DNA from: Procambarus clarkii
Lineage: Eukaryota; Arthropoda; Malacostraca; Decapoda; Cambaridae
Direction: 5' to 3'
NCBI RefSeq assembly: GCF_040958095.1
Contig: NC_091209.1
Location: forward strand, 10,755,437-10,819,436
DNA length: 64,000 bases
Positions 20,176 to 31,371 of this stretch are shown piece after piece (position 1 is the first letter of the stretch; every line of letters starts with the position of its first letter). The notes under the pieces were generated by a model. That model had not been told where the DNA came from. It searched no databases and worked only from the letters and a program-made list of their open reading frames with translations. The position numbers were made by a program, and so were the translations under genes.

Positions 20176-20744
20176 TACAGCCCGTCCTCCAAAGATACAA
20201 AAGTGATTCCACGCACCCGCCAAACCCTCAGCTGTTTACGAATGAAAAACTGTTTATGAACGAGTCACAACTGATGACGTTCGAACACTTCCGGAACAAA
20301 TGCTTCACTGACGACTTTTGTTCGACCACAACGCTGTAAATGCTTCACCCACGTACTACAAATACAAATCGGCAACAGAACCTAAACACCAAAGCAAACC
20401 TATGCCTATATATATGCACAATATGCTGATATAATATTAATTTATATTTGAGAAAATTCCCGTTTTTAATGAACAGCATGTAAAAATTTACGAATGCGTC
20501 TGTGGGGTCGACCGCTGGATGTAATGGACTTGAGTCGAGGACGGGTTGGAAATGTACTGGGTCCCGATGGTGGTGACAGTACTGGACCGAAGTGGCGTTG
20601 GTGCAGGAACTTGGGGTAGTAGTTGTGGTATGTAGATAGTAGTAGTGTAATATAGTATAGAATAGTGGTAGTTGGAGGTAGCGTAGTAATGGAGGATAGT
20701 GGTAGATGTGACCAGTAACTAAATGGATGGAGCAGGTGGATGAG

Positions 20745-20910
20745 CTGCCCCCACACACCTGGCTGCCACCACTACGACCATGATCCTGGCTGCCACCACC
20801 ATCACCACCACCACCACCCTGGCTGCCACCACCATCCACCACCATCACCACCATCCTGGCTACCACCACCACCACCCTGGCTGCCACCACCACCACCACC
20901 ACCCTGGCTG
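20745..20910. repeat. (CCA)n and TGGCTGCCACCACC minisatellite
   Basis: Irregular tandem of TGGCTGCCACCACCACCACC. It gives His/Pro-rich or Gly-rich frames without gene context. Confidence 0.9.
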
Positions 20911-21837
20911 CTGACGCGACTCCGGCTGTCTCCCGGCCCCGGCCAAGTCTTCATTATCACAACCTAACCATTATTCTCACCTTCGGTGTAAGCCAAAATC
21001 CCCTAGAAAATGTTATTGGAGCTCACTCCATCAATTGGCTTCACCAGTTATTAATACCAGCTCGTGTTATTAACGGGCCATGAAGACTTACTAACTACCT
21101 CTAAGGTTGTCGGGGCTTCAGTAACCATCACATGAAATTTGAAAAATATGGAAACGGTTGAGAGAGGAAAGGAAGAAATCGGTCTATAGTCTTGACTTTG
21201 GTCTCGGCGCCAATGCTGACGGTACAACATTTTTGCCCAGTCAGCTGTTCTGCTCTCACTGCCAGACGCAAGAACCATCCCTAATCAATAATATATATGC
21301 CTGACACTTTTGTCTTGTACAGGTGCTAAGCCATATCAATGTTTCATCTATAAAACGGGTTAATGTTTGCGTATATATTTGTGGATGAAGAGGCAAGATG
21401 AGAGAGTGTGTGGGGGGGAGGATACGGTGCCGTATGAGAGTTGGTGCCGGCGTGGCAGCGTGGCGGGGCTGGAGGGAGCACCTAGCTCACCGCTGCCGGG
21501 GTTCAGATTCATTCAGCTGCATCTTGGGGCATCATTTGTTCCTCTTACCACCAGTCTTACCCACATACCCGGTGATACCCCACCATGATAGCCCACGTTG
21601 ACTCAGCCTTCTGCCTCACACCCAGACGGTACAAGGCATGAGTAAACTCAACAAAAAAATTGTCAATTTAACTGACACGAACCAGGAACAAATTATTACT
21701 CAAGACAAATATATTCAATAAACCGTTTTTACCCAATTTTTACCTTAAATGGGTAAATAAGAGGTGAAGAGACTAAGGTTGTGATCTCCTCCCCCCCCCC
21801 CGCCCGTGACCCATCTCACCCATCCTGGGTCACTCCC
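20911..21837. other. No gene seen
   Basis: Mixed unique-looking DNA. No supported exon or element. Confidence 0.5.
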
Positions 21838-21910
21838 ACAGGTGAGTACACCCACACACAGGTGAGTACACCCACACACAGGTGAGTACACCCACACACA
21901 GGTGAGTATA
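21838..21910. repeat. 20-bp tandem repeat (CAGGTGAGTACACCCACACA)
   Basis: About three and a half copies. Each unit contains a consensus-like splice donor GTGAGT on the plus strand. Confidence 0.9.
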
Positions 21911-22239
21911 CCTTTCATAACTAAATACAACTGATACAAGAAATTTATAACTAGTGTAGTACAAAATACAATCATCAACAGGCAGGCATTATATATATAT
22001 ATACCATTACATGAAGGAGTAACATTTAGCAATAGACGTTTGTTTTCTGGCGTACGGAAAGGTACGCAGTTTTTGGAACGTTTTGGTGTTAATTCAAATT
22101 TCAAAATTTCAAATTCAAATTCAAATTCAAATTGGTACACGGAAGGCCTACTTGTCGGCCTATTCTGATTAGTCTTTGTTTAAAGGAATGGAGGACGCTC
22201 GTATTTACTATAACATTATAGTATTTGGCTCAAGATGAA

Positions 22240-22488
22240 CCTATCTTGAGGTTATCTTGAGATGATTACGGGGCTTAGCGTCCCCGCGGCCCGGTCCTCG
22301 ACCAGGCCTCCTTTTTGTTACACGCCCCCCAGGAAGCAGCCCGTAGCAGCTGTCTAACTCCCAGGTACCTATTTACTGCTGGGTGAACAGGTGCATCATG
22401 GTGAAAGAGACTCTGCCCATTTGTTCCCGCATTCACCAGGGATCGAACCCGGAACCTCAGGAATACGAATCCCGAGCGCCCCAAACCT
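22240..22488 (-). mobile_element. tRNA-headed SINE
   Basis: On the minus strand GGGCGCTCGGGATTCGTATT starts a tRNA-like head with a perfect GGGTTCGATCCC B box. The body includes CACCCAGCAGTAAATAGGTA and the tail contains GGAGGCCTGGTCGAGGACCG. Tails of the same SINE recur at 56,590-56,655 and 58,615-58,680. Confidence 0.85.
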
Positions 22489-22529
22489 ATCAGAAATTTG
22501 GAGAATGACTCTTGGCATACTGACGGGGG

Positions 22530-25440
22530 GTGGGGGTAGAGGTCCACCCCCCTGAGTGACAGCCAGGAGGGGGTGGACCGCCCCGGGTGACAGCCAGGAG
22601 GGGTGGACCGCCCCGGGTGACAGCCACGAGGGGGTGGACCGCCCCGGGTGACAGCCAGGAGGGGTGGACCGCCCCGGGTGACAGCCACGAGGGGGTGGAC
22701 CGCCCCGGGTGACAGCCAGGAGGGGTGGACCGCCCCGGGTGACAGCCACGAGGGGGTGGACCGCCCCGGGTGACAGCCAGGAGGGGTGGACCGCCCCGGG
22801 TGACAGCCACGAGGGGGTGGACCGCCCTGGGTGACAGCCAGGAGGGGTGGACCGCCCCGGGTGACAGCCAGGAGGGGTGGACCGCCCCGGGTGACAGCCA
22901 GGAGGGGTGGACCGCCCCGGGTGACAGCCAGGAGGGGTGGACCGCCCCGGGTGACAGCCAGGAGGGGGTGGACCGCCCCGGGTGACAGCCAGGAGGGGTG
23001 GACCGCCCCGGGTGACAGCCAGGAGGGGTGGACCGCCCCGGGTGACAGTCAGGAGGGGTGGACCGCCCCGGGTGACAGCCAGGAGGGGGTGGACCGCCCC
23101 GGGTGACAGCCAGGAGGGGGTGGACCGCCCCGGGTGACAGCCAGGAGGGGTGGACCGCCCCGGGTGTCAGCCAGGAGGGGTGGACCGCCCCGGGTGACAG
23201 CCAGGAGGGGTGGACCGCCCCGGGTGACAGCCAGGAGGGGGTGGACCGCCCCGGGTGACAGCCAGGAGGGGGTGGACCGCCCCGGGTGACAGGCAGGAGG
23301 GGTGGACCGCCCCGGGTGACAGCCAGGAGGGGGTGGACCGCCCCGGGTGACAGCCAGGAGGGGTGGACCGCCCCGGGTGACAGCCAGGAGGGGGTGGACC
23401 GCCCCGGGTGACAGCCAGGAGGGGGTGGACCACCCCGGGTGACAGCCAGGAGGGGTGGACCGCCCCGGGTGACAGCCAGGAGGGGTGGACCGCCCCGGGT
23501 GACAGCCAGGAGGGGTGGACCGCCCCGGGTGACAGCCAGGAGGGGTGGACCGCCCCGGGTGACAGCCAGGAGGGGGTGGACCGCCCCGGGTGACAGCCAG
23601 GAGGGGGTGGACCGCCCCGGGTGACAGCCAGGAGGGGGTGGACCGCCCCGGGTGACATCCAGGAGGGGTGGACCGCCCCGGGTGACAGCCAGGAGGGGTG
23701 GACCGCCCCGGGTGACAGCCAGGAGGGGTGGACCGCCCCGGGTGACAGCCAGGAGGGGTGGACCGCCCCGGGTGACAGCCAGGAGAGGGTGGACCGCCCC
23801 GGGTGACAGCCAGGAGGGGGGTGGACCGCCCCGGGTGACAGGCAGGAGGGGTGAACCGCCCCGGGTGACAGCCAGGAAGGGGTGGACCGCCCCGGGTGAC
23901 AGCCAGAAGGGGTGGACCGCCCCGGGTGACAGCCAGGAAGGGTTGGACCGCCCCGGGTGACAGGCAGGAGGGGGTGGACCGCCCCGGGTGACAGGCAGGA
24001 GGGGGTGGACCGCCCCGGGTGACAGCCAGGAGGGGTGGACCGCCCTGGGTGACAGGCAGGAGGGGTGGACCGCCCCGGGTGACAGGCAGGAGGGGTGGAC
24101 CGCCCCGGGTGACAGCCAGGAGGGGTGGACCGCCCCGGGTGACAGGCAGGAGGGGTGGACCGCCCCGGGTGACAGCCAGGAAGGGGTGGACCGCCCCGGG
24201 TGACAGGCAGGAGGGGGTGGACCGCCCCGAGAGACAGCCAGAAGGGGGTGGACCGCCCCGGGTGACAGCCAGGAGGGATAGACCGCCCCGAGAGACAGCC
24301 AGAAGGGGGTGGACCGCCCTGAGACAGCCAGGAGGGGTGGGCCGCCCCGAGGGACAGCCAGGAGGGGGTGGACCGCCCCGAGAGACAGCCAGGAGGGGGT
24401 GGACCGCCCCGAGAGACAGCCAGGAGGGGGTGGACCGCCCCGAGAGACAGCCAGGAGGGGGTGGACCGCCCCGAGGGACAGCCAGGAGGGGGTGGACCGC
24501 CCCGAGGGACAGCCAGGAGGGGGTGGACCGCCCCGAGGGACAGCCAGGAGGGGGTGGACCGCCACGAGAGACAGCCAGGAGGGGTGGACCGCCCCGAGAG
24601 ACAGCCAGAAGGGGGTGGACCGCCCTGAGACAGCCAGGAGGGGTGGGCCGCCCCGGGTGACAGGCAGGAGGGGGTTGACCGCCCCGAGAGACAGCAGACG
24701 GGGGTGGCCCGCCCTGAGACAGCCAGGAGGGGTGGGCCGCCCCGAGGGACAGCCAGGAGGGGGTGGACCGCCCCGAGAGACAGCCAGGAGGGGGTGGACC
24801 GCCACGAGAGACAGCCAGGAGGGGTGGACCGCCACGAGAGACAGCCAGGAGGGGTGGACCGCCACGAGAGACAGCCAGGAGGGGTGGACCGCCACGAGAG
24901 ACAGCCAGGAGAGGTGGACCGCCACGAGAGACAGCCAGGAGGGGGTGGACCGCCCCGAGAGACAGCCAGGAGGGGTGGACCGCCACGAGAGACAGCCAGG
25001 AGGGGTGGACCGCCCTGGGAGACAGCCAGGAGGGGTGGACCGCCACGAGAGACAGCCAGGAGGGGTGGACCGCCACGAGAGACAGCCAGGAGGGGTGGAC
25101 CGCCACGAGAGACAGCCAGGAGGGGTGGACCGCCACGAGAGACAGCCAGGAGGGGTGGACCGCCCTGGGAGACAGCCAAGAGGGGTGGACCGCCACGAGA
25201 GACAGCCAGGAGGGGTGGACCGCCACGAGAGACAGCCAGGAGGGGTGGACCGCCACGAGAGACAGCCAGGAGGGGTGGACCGCCACGAGAGACAGCCAGG
25301 AGGGGTGAACCGCCACGAGAGACAGCCAGGAGGGGGTGGACCGCCCCGAGAGACAGCCAGGAGGGGTGGACCGCCACGAGAGACAGCCAGGAGGGGTGGA
25401 CCGCCCTGGGAGACAGCCAGGAAGGGGGTGGAAATGCCTC
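22530..25440. repeat. 31-bp minisatellite, about 93 copies
   Basis: Unit GGTGACAGCCAGGAGGGGTG plus GACCGCCCCGG, 31 or 32 bp. From about 24,230 a GAGAGACAGCC variant takes over, and further right a GACCGCCACGA variant. Because 31 is one more than a multiple of three, the frame rotates every unit and all six frames stay open for kilobases, including a minus-strand frame of 998 codons. These are not genes. Confidence 0.98.
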
Positions 25441-25629
25441 GGATGACAGCCAGGAGGTGGGGGGCGGGGGTGTCATCAGGGGTCAAAATACCAGCAAAAG
25501 TTTATAACCCAATGGAAAACTCTCAACACTAAAACCAAATTTTAAACTCGAGCCGAGGCCCAGTGTTTGCAGCACGACTAGACGAGTGCCGGATTTGTTC
25601 TGATATACACAGGTTGAAGTTAGAATGTG

Positions 25630-25668
<39 letters not shown>
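25630..25668. repeat. (GT)n microsatellite
   Basis: About 18 GT repeats directly at the 3' end of the minus-strand LINE that follows. Confidence 0.95.
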
Positions 25669-25670
<2 letters not shown>

Positions 25671-26370
25671 CACCTAGTTGTGTCTGCAGGATCGAGCATT
25701 GACTCTTGGATCCCGCCTTTCGGGCATCGGTTGTTTACAGCAATGACTCCTGTCCCATTTCCCTATCATACCTGGTTTTAAAATTATGAATAGTGTTTGC
25801 TTCCACAACCTGTTCCTGAAGTGCATTCCATTTTCCCACTACTCTCATGCTAAAAGAAAACTTCCTAACATCTCTGTGACTCATCTGAGTTCCAAGCTTC
25901 CATCCATGTCCCCTCGTTCTGTTACTATTCCGTGTGAACATTTCGTCTATGTCCACTCTGTCAATCCCTCTGAGTATCTTATACGTTCCTATCGTATCCC
26001 CCCTCTCCCTTTTTGTTTTTAGTGTCGTAAGGCTCAATTTCTTCAGGCGCCTGAACCTTTTCCAGTTTCCTTATGTGTTTCTTCAGGTGGGGACTCCATG
26101 ATAGGGCAGCATACTCTAAGACTGGGCTCACGTAGGCAGTGTAAAGTACCCTAAATGCCTCCTTACTTAGGTTTCTGAATGATGTTCTAACTTTTGCCAG
26201 TGTAGAGTATGCTGCTGTCGATATCCTATTTATATATGACTCAGGAGATAGATTAGGTGTTACGTCCATGCCCAGGTCTCTTTCTCGCGTCGTCACAGGT
26301 AGGCAGTTCCCCTTCATTGTGTACTGTCCCTTTGGTCTTCTCTCTCCTAGTCCCATATCCACTCCAGGCA
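25669..26370 (-). mobile_element. LINE 3' end (CR1/jockey-like), minus strand
   Basis: Minus-strand peptides LSKEAFRVLYTAYVSPVLEY, LKKHIRKLEKVQAPEEIEPY and MSLTTLKTKRERGDTIGTYK are ORF2 C-terminal motifs of a second family, distinct from that at 19,215. The frame shifts once. The 3' end carries the ACTCACCTAGTTGTG motif. The 5' edge is cut by the array at 26,370. Confidence 0.85.
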
Positions 26371-27245
26371 ACAGCATTCCCCCCCCCCCCAACCCGTTCA
26401 AGGAACACTCCAGGCAACAGCATCTCCCCCCCCCATACCTTCCAGGAACACTCCAGGCAACAGCCTCCCCCCCCCACCTTCCAGGAACGCTCCAGGCAAC
26501 AGCATCTCCTCCCTCCCCCCACACCTTCCAGGAACATTCCAGACAACAGCCTCTCCCCCCCACACCTTCCAGGAACTCTCCAGGCAACAGCATCTCCTCC
26601 CTCCCCACACCTTCCAGGAACACTCCAGGCAACAGCATCTCCTCCCTCCCCCCCACACCTTCCAGGAACATTCCAGACAACAGCCTCTCCCCCCCCCCAC
26701 ACCTTCCAGGAACTCCAGGCAACAGCATCTTCCCCCAATACCTTCCAGGAACACTCCAGACAACAGCATCTTCCCCCAACACCTTCCAGGAACACTCCAG
26801 ACAACAGCATCTTCCCCCAACACCTTCCAGGAACACTCCAGACAACAGCATCTTCCCCCAACACCTTCCAGGAACACTCCAGGCAACAGCATCTCCTCCC
26901 CCCCAACCACTTGGGTTGGACGGTAGAGAGACGGTCTCGCTTCTTGCAGGTCGGCGTTCAATCCCCGACCGTCCAAGTGGTTGGGTACCATTCCTTTCCC
27001 TGGCCCATCTCAAATACTAATCCTGACTCCTTCCAAGTGCTATATAGTCTTAATGGCTTGACGCTCTCTCCTGATTGTTCCTTTCCCTCCCCCCCCCCCC
27101 CACACCTTCCAGGAACACTCCAGGCAACAGCATCTTCCCCAACACTTTCTAGGAACACTCCAGACAACAGCATCTTCCCCAACACCTTCCAGGAAAACTC
27201 CAGGCAACAGCATCTTTCCCCCACACCTTCCAGGAACGATCCAGA
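26370..27245. repeat. Minisatellite of about 42 bp (CTTCCAGGAACACTCCAGGC)
   Basis: Units CACCTTCCAGGAACACTCCA plus GGCAACAGCATCTCC, with C-rich linkers of variable length. A SINE interrupts it at 26,905-27,085. Confidence 0.95.
26905..27085 (+). mobile_element. tRNA-headed SINE inside the array
   Basis: GGTTGGACGGTAGAGAGACG (A box region) and GGCGTTCAATCCCCGACC (B box) are followed by AAGTGGTTGGGTACCATTCC. It is the plus-strand relative of 14,340-14,528. It splits the 42-bp minisatellite. Confidence 0.85.
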
Positions 27246-27665
27246 CAACAGGATCTCGCTAGCAATATAAAACATAAGAGTCAGGAATGATGAACGAGAT
27301 TAATGATGATATGTTATTCTGGACCACGAAGGAGCGAACTAATCTATCAAGGTTCTTTCTTTTGAGCCTTCTATTTACTTTGGCTAGCTTGTGAAACCAA
27401 CATAGCTACTATGTTGAGCTTGTGAGAGGTCAGTGAAGCTACTGTTTTAAGCTTGCGAGAGGTCAGTGAAGCTACTGTTTTGTGCGTGTGGTCAGTAACA
27501 TGGATGGACACTCGGCTCGTGAAACAGGAATCCGACTTAGCATATAAAATGCTTGTTGGCAAGATGCCTTAAATATTATTTTCTGTGTTTGTAGGTGTTG
27601 TGGATGTGTGTAGTAATGATACCTCACTGTATGATCCCCTCCCTCTCATATTTGACTTGTTACAG

Positions 27666-28307
27666 GTGGCTTGGATGTCACAGTGTGGTACTGGAAAGGA
27701 CTGTGCTATGCAGTCCTGTGATGGCAAGAGCTGCAGTTACAACACTAGGTGCAAGATGTCTAATGGTATAGGGTGTGTAAATCTTAGCACAGGCAGTAGA
27801 TGTGGAACTCTGCACCTCAACCCAGCTGAAAGATATACAAGTAAGATATATTGCGACAGGGTCTCCCCAGCGGCTGTTACAACGAATTATCAGACAGTAT
27901 CATCCAAGGTTATGAAGAGTTCTGTAAGAGATGATTGCTACGACACTCTCGGTAATGGAACTTGTGGCAGTTACGTGAAAATGGCAAGTTTACAGGAAAT
28001 CACTAGAGAGACTGTACCTCTTCATTCTGCTGAATGCTCCTATGGTGAGAACAGTGATAAACCTGTTCACAAGATTCCAGTTGCTGACACTAAAGTCATG
28101 GAGGTGACAAAACTTGAGGCTCGGGGTGATGGAGCGGAGATTGTAGGGAGCACAGGCATGATGAGGGCTGGTGGACGACACCAGTTGGTAGATATTCATG
28201 GACTAGCAGTATTTTTACGACAATCTACTCGTTGTTTGTCTTGCCAAGCTGCTTGCTGCCTCTATGTCACTGGCACCATCTCTGCCCAGCTGGCTGCTGT
28301 CACACAG
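27666..28307 (+). CDS. Ser-rich zinc-ribbon protein, exon n-2
   Basis: First of three exons of a plus-strand host gene whose 5' part is not seen. The acceptor is ACTTGTTACAG (an alternative, TTTGTAG ending at 27,594, would add 24 residues in frame). The donor is CACACAG before GTACAC, phase 0. It encodes 214 residues with many cysteines. The last 30 hold IHGLAVFLRQSTRCLSCQAA and TGTISAQLAAVTQ. The CLSC pair joins CQKC, encoded at the start of the next exon, to give CxxC-x25-CxxC, a zinc-ribbon layout split by the intron. I do not recognise the family. A ribbon of this kind occurs in OB-fold DNA-binding proteins, but that is a guess. Confidence 0.75.
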
Positions 28308-28349
28308 GTACACTATTAACATTACTCAAGCTACCAGCTCTTGCTCATA

Positions 28350-28455
28350 CTCCAGCAGGTGCATGATGTTGAAGTGACATTGGACTGATGTAAATTATGT
28401 TGATGCAATATTGGATCAACGTGACATCAATGCTGTGTGCCTGCTAGGGTGTACT
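28350..28455. repeat. Short palindromic repeat (MITE-like) in intron
   Basis: CAGCAGGTGCATGATGTTGA near the left edge and ATCAATGCTGTGTGCCTGCT near the right edge are inverted partners, with further GTTGATGCAATATTGGATCA dyads inside. It lies in the 347-bp intron. Confidence 0.4.
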
Positions 28456-28654
28456 TACATTGTAATAATCAAATATAGTTGTTCATTTTCTCCTAGAACA
28501 GTTTTAATATTAGTTCTGTTTATAAAATTTAGAAATTGGTAAATTTTATGGAATATATTTTATATTGATAATTATGAATATTGTAAGTAAAATTCCTACA
28601 GATGCCCTAATTGGTTTTCACAGTATAAATAATGTATTCAATATTTTTCACCAG

Positions 28655-29171
28655 GTGAAGATCACATGCCAAAAGTGTCACTACACTGCTTCACAGGCCC
28701 TTTCCCGGCCAGCAACTGCATCAGATGATTCGGGTTCACCCCGACCCACCTCCCTGCAGCCCACTCCTCCTGCCGATAATCAGAGTCCTCTCCTGCCAAC
28801 TACATCTAATGACTTACACCAGTCGCACTCCTATATATCAACTTTACATCAAAATTCACTCAAGATACCCAAGGAAGAGCAAACATCTGCCACAACTCTA
28901 CCAGGATACTCCACCGTTAGGGGAACCAAGTGGCTAGCTTCAAGAAGTGGAGCTTCCAGTAAACTGCCAATTTTGTCATCTCTTCCTTCCTTTCAGTCAT
29001 TGGAGGAGATGATGAAGGAGGAAGCACAAGCATTGCCCTCAAGCACCAGTTCCCACCACACCATAAAGCCACCATCAACATTTGTAGATAATAAAAACAT
29101 TCTCTCCACCCTAGACTTGTGTGATTCGACACACAGCTGCAGCCTCTCTGCCACGCCACCAGACCACAACA
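28655..29171 (+). CDS. Ser-rich zinc-ribbon protein, exon n-1
   Basis: Acceptor TTTTTCACCAG, phase 0. Donor ACAACA before GTGAGT, phase 1. It opens VKITCQKCHYTASQA, the second half of the zinc ribbon. The rest is a low-complexity Ser/Thr/Pro-rich region with a short SFQSLEEMMKEEAQALPSS segment that could be helical. In-frame joins on both sides support the gene model. Confidence 0.78.
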
Positions 29172-29662
29172 GTGAGTTTTGCTCAGTTGAACTAACAGTA
29201 TGGTTTCAAAATAATATAATTACTAATTATCATTCCTTGGTGTAACTTGCATGCTAGTGGCTTTACTACCAGCTGTTTTGTTTTTTAATGAGCTTTGGCA
29301 CTAAAATGTTTGTTTATAAATTAGGTTGTAGTTCTAATTCTAAATATATTATTTGTTAATAAATTCAGCAACCATGAGTTAAACACATCAAAATGCAACA
29401 AGACTAACATGGGCCATATACAAATAAAACAGTTTGTGTGCAGTAAATGAAAAGTTTCTTTTTGAGGAGGGCACTGTTACTCTCTGAAGCAACATTTTTG
29501 CTGGTCCCGTGGACAGAATCACACAGTCGGCCCAACAGTAACACACATATGGACAAGAATGTTGGTCAATAATTGGGCATCCGTGTTATGCTGAACTGTT
29601 TGTTATTGATAAAATCTTTGGATTAGGATGGTGGGATTGAACTAGCATCCTTGGTCACCCCA

Positions 29663-30185
29663 TATGCCTGCTATACCTATGGACCATGCTATGCCTGCTG
29701 TGCCTGCTATACCCATGGACTATACTATGCCTGCTATACCTATTGACCATGCTATGCCTGCTATACCTAAGGACCATGCTGTGCCTGCTATACCTATGGA
29801 CCATGCTATGCCTGTGATACCTATGGACCATGTTATGCCAACTATACCTATGGATCATGCTATGCCTACTATACCTATGGACCATACTATGCCTGCTATA
29901 TCTATGGACCATGCTATACCTATTGACTATGCTATGCCTGCAGACCATGATATACCTATTGACCATGCTATGCCTGCTATCCCTATGGACCATGCAATGC
30001 CTGCTATACCTATTGACCATGCTATGCCTACTATACCCATTGACCATGCTATGCCTGCTATACCTATTGACCACGCTATGCCTGCTATACCTATTAACCA
30101 CGCTATGCCTGCTATACCTATTGACCATGCAATGCCTGCTATACCTATTGACCATGCTATGCCTGCTAATACCTATGGCCCATGC
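29663..30185. repeat. 27-bp minisatellite in intron
   Basis: About 19 units of ATGCCTGCTATACCTATTGA plus CCATGCT. 27 is a multiple of three, so one frame reads a nine-residue MPAIPIDHA repeat for nearly 200 codons. It lies wholly within the 2.2-kb intron 29,172-31,371. Confidence 0.95.
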
Positions 30186-30204
30186 TATGATATGAGTTAC
30201 ATAT

Positions 30205-30434
30205 CCTGGAGTTTGCCCATCCCACTAGGAATTTGCAGGCACAAAGCTGGTACTTAATCCAGTTTTTACACGTAACCTCCAAGTGCACACTGGTGTAGGC
30301 AATGCAGTTCTCCACCAAATGTTCATGTCAAATTCACAATGAAATCATAATAATATGATGTATCTATGGAAATCTTAGGTTGAGTACCAGCTCGGTGCCT
30401 CCAAATTCCTAGCGAGTTCGGGCAGACTCCAGGT
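30205..30434. repeat. Inverted-repeat (MITE-like) element in intron
   Basis: Left end CTAGGAATTTGCAGGCACAA and right end (reverse) CTAGGAATTTGGAGGCACCG form roughly 50-bp inverted ends of about 80% identity around a 110-bp centre. No coding capacity. Confidence 0.5.
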
Positions 30435-31371
30435 TGTGTAGCTTTTAGCATATTGTTATCCATGTACAGTATTAAACACGTGTCTCGGGTAACCCAGGAT
30501 ACTCGTTTGATCCTGTTGTTTTGCTCCAAAGATTTTCTCAGATATATCACAGTACAGGTATTGCTATTTCATTAATAATACAGTAGTGTGATTGTTTTGG
30601 CTATTATTGTGGCACACAAAACATTGCAATAATTAGCTAAATTACCTCTGGCTTCCTTTCCTCAAGTGCTCTAAATTCTGTACCTTGCAATCAAATTGTT
30701 AGGCATTTTTGGATCCCTACTATACCTATACCATTTGGTTACAAGAACATGATAATGTTCCATTGCCAAGCTTACAGTAAATAAAGCCAAATGTTGAAAC
30801 ATAATCCTAGGCTATCAGATATAAACATAAAAAGTGCGATTAGACAAGAACTCTGATGAATTGAATGCGAGCTTACAACTGTGTCCGAGATGAATACCCT
30901 TGATTCGGTAGGTAAGGAAGAACATTACTTGGCAGTCTGTGTATAGTCACGTAGAGGAGGGAATGGCCTTGAGTGCCTATGAACTTCCTAGAGGTTCTCT
31001 AGGCTGGACTGAGTTTCTTCAATGCCACCTTGGCACCTGTATGACCAAGCAGGGACATTTAAGAAGATCCCTGCTGTGCCACATGGACTGTCAACCAGCC
31101 CTGTGTGCATGATTATGTCCATCAGAAAAACTTTGCCTTAGGCAGCAACCAAGTGCTATAGGATCATAAACAGTGTGCATGAGGTACAGATACTTTATAT
31201 TGCTATGGTAATTGATCTATGATATGAATAGCCTACATATAACACTGCAGTATTTTTACATTTATGACAGCTATGACCAATTTGGTATGACCCGTTAATA
31301 ATTTATGTAGCATACATAATTTTAAATTGTTATGCAATACTGTATATCTTTTACCTCTCTTTTTTTTCCAG

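Noticed and set aside
20740-20967. His-rich frame
   Set aside because: Encoded by a CCA-type simple repeat with no gene context.
21367-21601. Overlapping plus-strand frames of about 70 codons
   Set aside because: Two frames are open at once over a GC-rich stretch, without domain or splice support.
22440-22488. tRNA-like heads at this and seven other places as true tRNA genes
   Set aside because: They have B boxes but imperfect cloverleaf potential and are joined to SINE bodies.
22490-25486. Minus-strand frame of 998 codons and other long frames in the 31-bp array
   Set aside because: The unit lacks stops in every frame, so all frames are open. The peptides are monotonous Pro/Ser/Gly repeats with no start or splice context.
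29664-30257. Frame with a nine-residue MPAIPIDHA repeat
   Set aside because: The 27-bp unit keeps the frame by arithmetic. It lies inside an intron and overlaps no splice signal.
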